16,534 nucleotides of DNA from an uncultured beta proteobacterium (GTDB lineage Bacteria; Pseudomonadota; Gammaproteobacteria; Burkholderiales; Burkholderiaceae_C), in contig CAIOLZ010000263.1 of NCBI GenBank assembly GCA_903859265.1, positions 1 to 16,534 on the forward strand, given 5' to 3'. The first letter of the stretch is position 1. Each line of letters opens with the position of its first letter. Positions 13,655 to 16,534 of this stretch are shown here, one piece after another. Below the pieces are notes generated by a model. The model was not told the origin of the DNA. It made no database searches and worked only from the letters and a program-made list of their open reading frames with translations. The position numbers and the translations under genes were made by a program.

Positions 13655-13912
13655 ATGGCCAAAGAAGAACTGATTGAAATGATGGGCGTTGTCAACGAGG
13701 TGTTGCCTGACACCCGTTTTCGCGTGACGCTGGACAATGGTCACCAACTCATCGCCTACTCGGCGGGCAAGATGCGCAAGAACCACATCCGGATTCTGGC
13801 CGGCGATCGGGTGTCGCTTGAGCTCTCACCCTATGACTTGTCCAAGGGGCGCATTAATTTCCGCCACATCGAAGGTCGCGGACCCATGGTGCCACGCCGT
13901 ACCCAGTCCTGA
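13655..13912 (+). CDS. infA: Translation initiation factor IF-1, long second-type paralogue
   Basis: IF-1 occupies the ribosomal A site during initiation. The first 70 residues form the S1/OB-fold and match the family throughout (NGHQLIAYSAGKMRKNHIRI, then LSPYDLSKGRINFR). The protein is 85 residues against the usual 72, with a basic tail HIEGRGPMVPRRTQS. Burkholderiales commonly carry two infA genes, one in the ribosomal-protein operon and a longer one elsewhere. The isolated setting here fits the second type. AAAGGA lies seven bases before the ATG. A T6 run follows the stop, without a clear stem. The convergent aroG gene ends 15 bases downstream. Confidence 0.95.
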   Translation: MAKEELIEMMGVVNEVLPDTRFRVTLDNGHQLIAYSAGKMRKNHIRILAGDRVSLELSPYDLSKGRINFRHIEGRGPMVPRRTQS

Positions 13913-13927
13913 GCAGACCAGCGTTTT

Positions 13928-15016
13928 TTAGCCTTTCCTGCGCTGCCGTCTTTGTTGGACAGCCTGTGCAAGCGCCTCCAGCACCGGCACCGTTTGCGCC
14001 ATGCTGATGCAGGCATCCGTCACCGACACACCGCGTTGTAGCGTGACTCCCGGCGCGATGTCTTGCCGACCCTCTTGCAAATGGCTCTCAACCATCAGCC
14101 CGATAATGCGGCGGTCGCCTGCAGCAATTTGCTCAGCGACATCCGTTGCCACCGCAATTTGACGCTGGTGTTGCTTGCTGCTGTTGGCGTGGCTCACATC
14201 CACCATTACCTGAGCGCGCAAGCCCGCGGATTCAAGCAATGCGCAAGCAGCCTCTATGTCGGCGTGTGAATAATTGGGCCGGCGTCCGCCACGCAGTATG
14301 GCATGGCAATCGCTATTGCCGCGGGTTTCGAAAATCGCGGCCTGTCCCATCTTAGTCATGCCCATAAACGCGTGCGCTGCCTGTGCCGCCTGAATCGCGT
14401 CCGTTGCTACCTGGATGCCGCCGTCCGTTCCATTTTTGAAACCAACCGGGCAACTCAGTCCGGATGCCAGTTGGCGGTGGCTTTGGCTCTCTGTGGTGCG
14501 CGCACCAATCGCTCCCCAACTGATGAGGTCGCTGATGAATTGGGGACTTAAAAGATCCAGGAACTCTGTCCCAACCGGGAGTCCGAGCCCGACGATGTCG
14601 AGCAGCAGCTGGCGCGCCATTTCGAGCCCCTCGTTGATGGCAAAACTACCATCGAGATGGGGGTCATTGATGTAACCCTTCCAGCCTACCGTAGTGCGCG
14701 GCTTTTCAAAGTAAACCCGCATTATCAGCAGCAGATCATCTCGCAACGCGTCCGCGTGCGTCTTGAGCAATCGGGCGTATTCCATGGCCTGATCGTGGTC
14801 ATGGATTGAGCAGGGGCCCACAACCATCAACAACCGGTCGTCGCGACCATGCAAGACGCTTGATATTTCAGCGCGGCTGCGCTCGACCAGGGCCAAAGTA
14901 GCCGGCGGTGCGGGCAATCTCTCTTCCAGCAGCGCGGGTGTGATGAGAGGGCGCACAGCGCGGATGCGCACATCATCAATCCCGGTTGTATCGCGTGTGC
15001 GTTGGGTGTAGGGCAT
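13928..15016 (-). CDS. aroG: 3-deoxy-7-phosphoheptulonate (DAHP) synthase, class I
   Basis: This enzyme condenses phosphoenolpyruvate with erythrose 4-phosphate, the first step of the shikimate pathway for aromatic amino acids. In the 362-residue reading, family motifs are the metal-binding GPCS (67-70, with C69), MRVYFEKPRTTVGWKG (99-114), GARTTESQSHR (171-181) and GFKNGTDGG (192-200). FMGMTKMGQAAIF, DVSHANSSKQH and ESHLQEGRQ follow. The length is near E. coli AroG (350). The N-terminal DDVRIRAVRPLITP is the segment that contributes to feedback control in this class; the inhibitor is not predictable. I used the ATG at 15016, with GGAG about 12 bases upstream. A GTG at 15046 adds ten residues and overlaps the preceding stop as TAGTG, so it is a real alternative. 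Confidence 0.93.
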   Translation of the reverse strand: MPYTQRTRDTTGIDDVRIRAVRPLITPALLEERLPAPPATLALVERSRAEISSVLHGRDDRLLMVVGPCSIHDHDQAMEYARLLKTHADALRDDLLLIMRVYFEKPRTTVGWKGYINDPHLDGSFAINEGLEMARQLLLDIVGLGLPVGTEFLDLLSPQFISDLISWGAIGARTTESQSHRQLASGLSCPVGFKNGTDGGIQVATDAIQAAQAAHAFMGMTKMGQAAIFETRGNSDCHAILRGGRRPNYSHADIEAACALLESAGLRAQVMVDVSHANSSKQHQRQIAVATDVAEQIAAGDRRIIGLMVESHLQEGRQDIAPGVTLQRGVSVTDACISMAQTVPVLEALAQAVQQRRQRRKG

Positions 15017-15045
15017 GGCTGGAATATGTCTCCGGATTTTTGTCA

Positions 15046-15987
15046 CTATTTGGCCGCGCGGTCTTCGCGCGGCGCTATCGAAAACTGACGCCGGTAAGCG
15101 CGGGAAAAGGCCGATGCCGAGGCGAAACCACAGGCCATTGCGATTTCAATCACATCCATGCTGCTTTGGCGCAGCAGATGGCGTGCCCGGTTCAGCCGCA
15201 ACCCCATGTAGAAATGCACTGGCGTCACGCCCAGATGCTCCTGAAAAAGTCGCTCGAGTTGCCGCCGCGTGACGCCGATGCGCAGCGCCAGTGCGTCGCT
15301 CGACAAGGGTGATTCCAGATGCTGTTCCATGAAGTCAATGGTGTGTGTCACTTTGGCGTTGTGCACCTGGTAGCGTGCGGCAATTTGAAGGCGCTGATGG
15401 TCAGTACGGTCTCTGACCCAACCGCTGACCAGCTGTTCCGAGACCTGCAACGCCAGTGCATTGCCATGGTCGCGACTGATGACTTCGAGCATCAGGTCAA
15501 TGCTGGCCATGGCTCCGGCCGAAGTCATCAATTTGGGTGAAATGGTAAAGCGCGCCTCTTCCTGGACTTGCACCTGCAGAAACCTTTCGCGAAAAGCCGG
15601 AACCGCCTCCCAGTGCAAGGTCACCGTGGCGGCGTTGATCAGCTGGGCCTCGGCCAGCACGAAGCAACCGGTGTCAATGGCGCCCAGCATCGCGCCTTTT
15701 TGCACCCTGTTGCGCAACTGCAGACCGATCTCTGCGCTGTAATGCCGCAACGGATTGAAGCTGCTGATCGCAAAAATGCAGGTGCTGTCAGAGGGGTCTG
15801 CCAGTGCGGCCTGAGGGTGCAAGGCGATACCGTTGCTTGCCGTGACCGGCAGGCCGTTGGCGGTCACGATTCGCCATTCGTAGGCGCCAGGCTTGAAACG
15901 GTTAGCGATGCGCAGGGGCTCTACCAGCGCAGCAAACCCGATAAACGAAAATTCGGGCAGCAGCAAAAAATCAAACATTGGATTCAT
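15046..15987 (-). CDS. GlxA family AraC-type transcriptional regulator
   Basis: This is a 313-residue regulator with an N-terminal DJ-1/PfpI-like (GATase-1-like) domain at about 4-165 and a C-terminal AraC double helix-turn-helix at about 215-305. The N-terminal part includes FDFLLLPEFSFIGFAALVEP and GAIDTGCFVLAEAQLINAAT. The C-terminal part includes LALRIGVTRRQLERLFQEHL and IAMACGFASASAFSRAYRRQ. This layout is shared with GbdR/CdhR-like regulators of glycine betaine and carnitine use, but the effector here is unknown. Three starts are possible (TTG 16002, ATG 15987, ATG 15978), none with a clear ribosome-binding site. I chose 15987. It lies directly upstream of aroG in the same direction. 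Confidence 0.88.
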   Translation of the reverse strand: MNPMFDFLLLPEFSFIGFAALVEPLRIANRFKPGAYEWRIVTANGLPVTASNGIALHPQAALADPSDSTCIFAISSFNPLRHYSAEIGLQLRNRVQKGAMLGAIDTGCFVLAEAQLINAATVTLHWEAVPAFRERFLQVQVQEEARFTISPKLMTSAGAMASIDLMLEVISRDHGNALALQVSEQLVSGWVRDRTDHQRLQIAARYQVHNAKVTHTIDFMEQHLESPLSSDALALRIGVTRRQLERLFQEHLGVTPVHFYMGLRLNRARHLLRQSSMDVIEIAMACGFASASAFSRAYRRQFSIAPREDRAAK

Positions 15988-16025
15988 TGCGCAACAGTGC
16001 AACGACTACACGCAGCGCGAAACAT

Positions 16026-16534
16026 TCAATCGCACTCCACCAGCGTGCAATTTGGCGCAGACCATGAAGGCGGTGAGATTTCATAGGTGATGCAATAGTC
16101 CACGGCAACATTGTCGAAATCATTTTCGCGGCCCTGCAGCCGCAGTATTTCGAGCCGCAGTTGCCACCAGGCAGGGTCGCAACTGCGATCCCCCGCATGC
16201 GTCGCCTGCATTGCGATTTGCAGCAGCACAGAAAGGTTTTTCATTTGCAGGGGCGCTGCTTGGGAACACCACTGACGGAGCAATTCAACCAGTTCGGGGA
16301 CTACCTGGCTATCCACGCAATGCAGCGCGCTCCAGTCATAAACCGTTGCACTGGCGGGGCTTGGCACACCTGCTATCGCTGCCAGCTCTTGAGCGTCCAG
16401 TGTGCCAGGGCATGCCCACACGCGCACGGGTAAACCTTCCGACGCGGAGCGCGAGGCCTGTGCGGTGTCGAAACTTGCCGGAACCGGCGAAGAGTCGGCG
16501 CTGGTGTCGATTGCCATCCACTCGGGCGCAGATC
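16026..16534 (-). CDS. STAS-like domain protein, 5' end beyond window
   Basis: The open frame runs from the stop at 16026 to the right edge without interruption, so it is partial and the ATG at 16517 is probably internal. The visible 169 residues start with a low-complexity Ser/Ala/Pro stretch. They continue with LPVRVWACPGTLDAQELAAI and ATVYDWSALHCVDSQVVPEL, a beta-alpha pattern like a STAS or anti-sigma-antagonist domain. The C-terminal part ends with LRLQGRENDFDNVAVDYCIT and a PPSW motif, resembling long STAS-containing proteins common in Burkholderiales. The GlxA-type regulator starts 38 bases downstream. The function is unknown. Confidence 0.6.
   Translation of the reverse strand, partial: SAPEWMAIDTSADSSPVPASFDTAQASRSASEGLPVRVWACPGTLDAQELAAIAGVPSPASATVYDWSALHCVDSQVVPELVELLRQWCSQAAPLQMKNLSVLLQIAMQATHAGDRSCDPAWWQLRLEILRLQGRENDFDNVAVDYCITYEISPPSWSAPNCTLVECD

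Overview
The window looks like an ordinary stretch of chromosome from a betaproteobacterium of the order Burkholderiales, probably Comamonadaceae (Rhodoferax/Polaromonas-like). I infer this from the minC-minD-minE order, an 85-residue second-type IF-1, the DUF2189/DUF2788/NnrU trio and the general style of the proteins. No insertion sequence, phage gene, CRISPR array, tRNA or rRNA was seen. Genes are tightly packed, and several convergent pairs share or abut their stop codons.

Layout. 1-2823 (all minus): a chemoreceptor, then a hemerythrin-domain protein, then the 5' two thirds or less of a YbfB/YjiJ-type MFS transporter that runs off the left edge. A near-perfect FNR/FixK-type palindrome sits between chemoreceptor and hemerythrin. 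3001-4857: pirin (plus) facing rdgC (minus), with stop codons abutting. 5071-6625 (plus): a Met/His-rich Spy/CpxP-like periplasmic protein, a DUF2189 membrane protein and a DUF2788 membrane protein. 6632-8794 (minus): an NnrU-family membrane protein and a soluble GGDEF diguanylate cyclase. 8795-9258: an AT-rich gap with a consensus DnaA box and palindromes. 9259-11133 (plus): minC, minD, minE. 11130-11600 (minus): an Lrp/AsnC regulator with a likely operator in front of it. 11870-12370 (plus): a pyridoxamine-phosphate-oxidase-fold protein. 12389-13102 (minus): a class I glutamine amidotransferase. 13103-13371: a structured leader with two terminator-like hairpins. 13372-13912 (plus): a small unknown protein and a second-type infA. 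13928-16534 (minus): DAHP synthase, a GlxA/AraC-type regulator and the 3' part of a STAS-like protein.

Working relations. MinC, MinD and MinE form the oscillating division-site inhibitor and are clearly one operon. The chemoreceptor, hemerythrin and pirin share a neighbourhood containing two Crp/Fnr-type palindromes, which suggests oxygen or NO control. The GlxA-type regulator is closely coupled to aroG (DAHP synthase), with only a 27-base gap or a TAGTG overlap depending on the start.

The best leads for something undescribed are non-coding: the 13.1-13.37 kb leader, the palindrome-rich region upstream of minC, the Lrp operator, and a long hairpin inside the last codons of the amidotransferase gene. 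No evidence for a wholly new multi-gene system was found.
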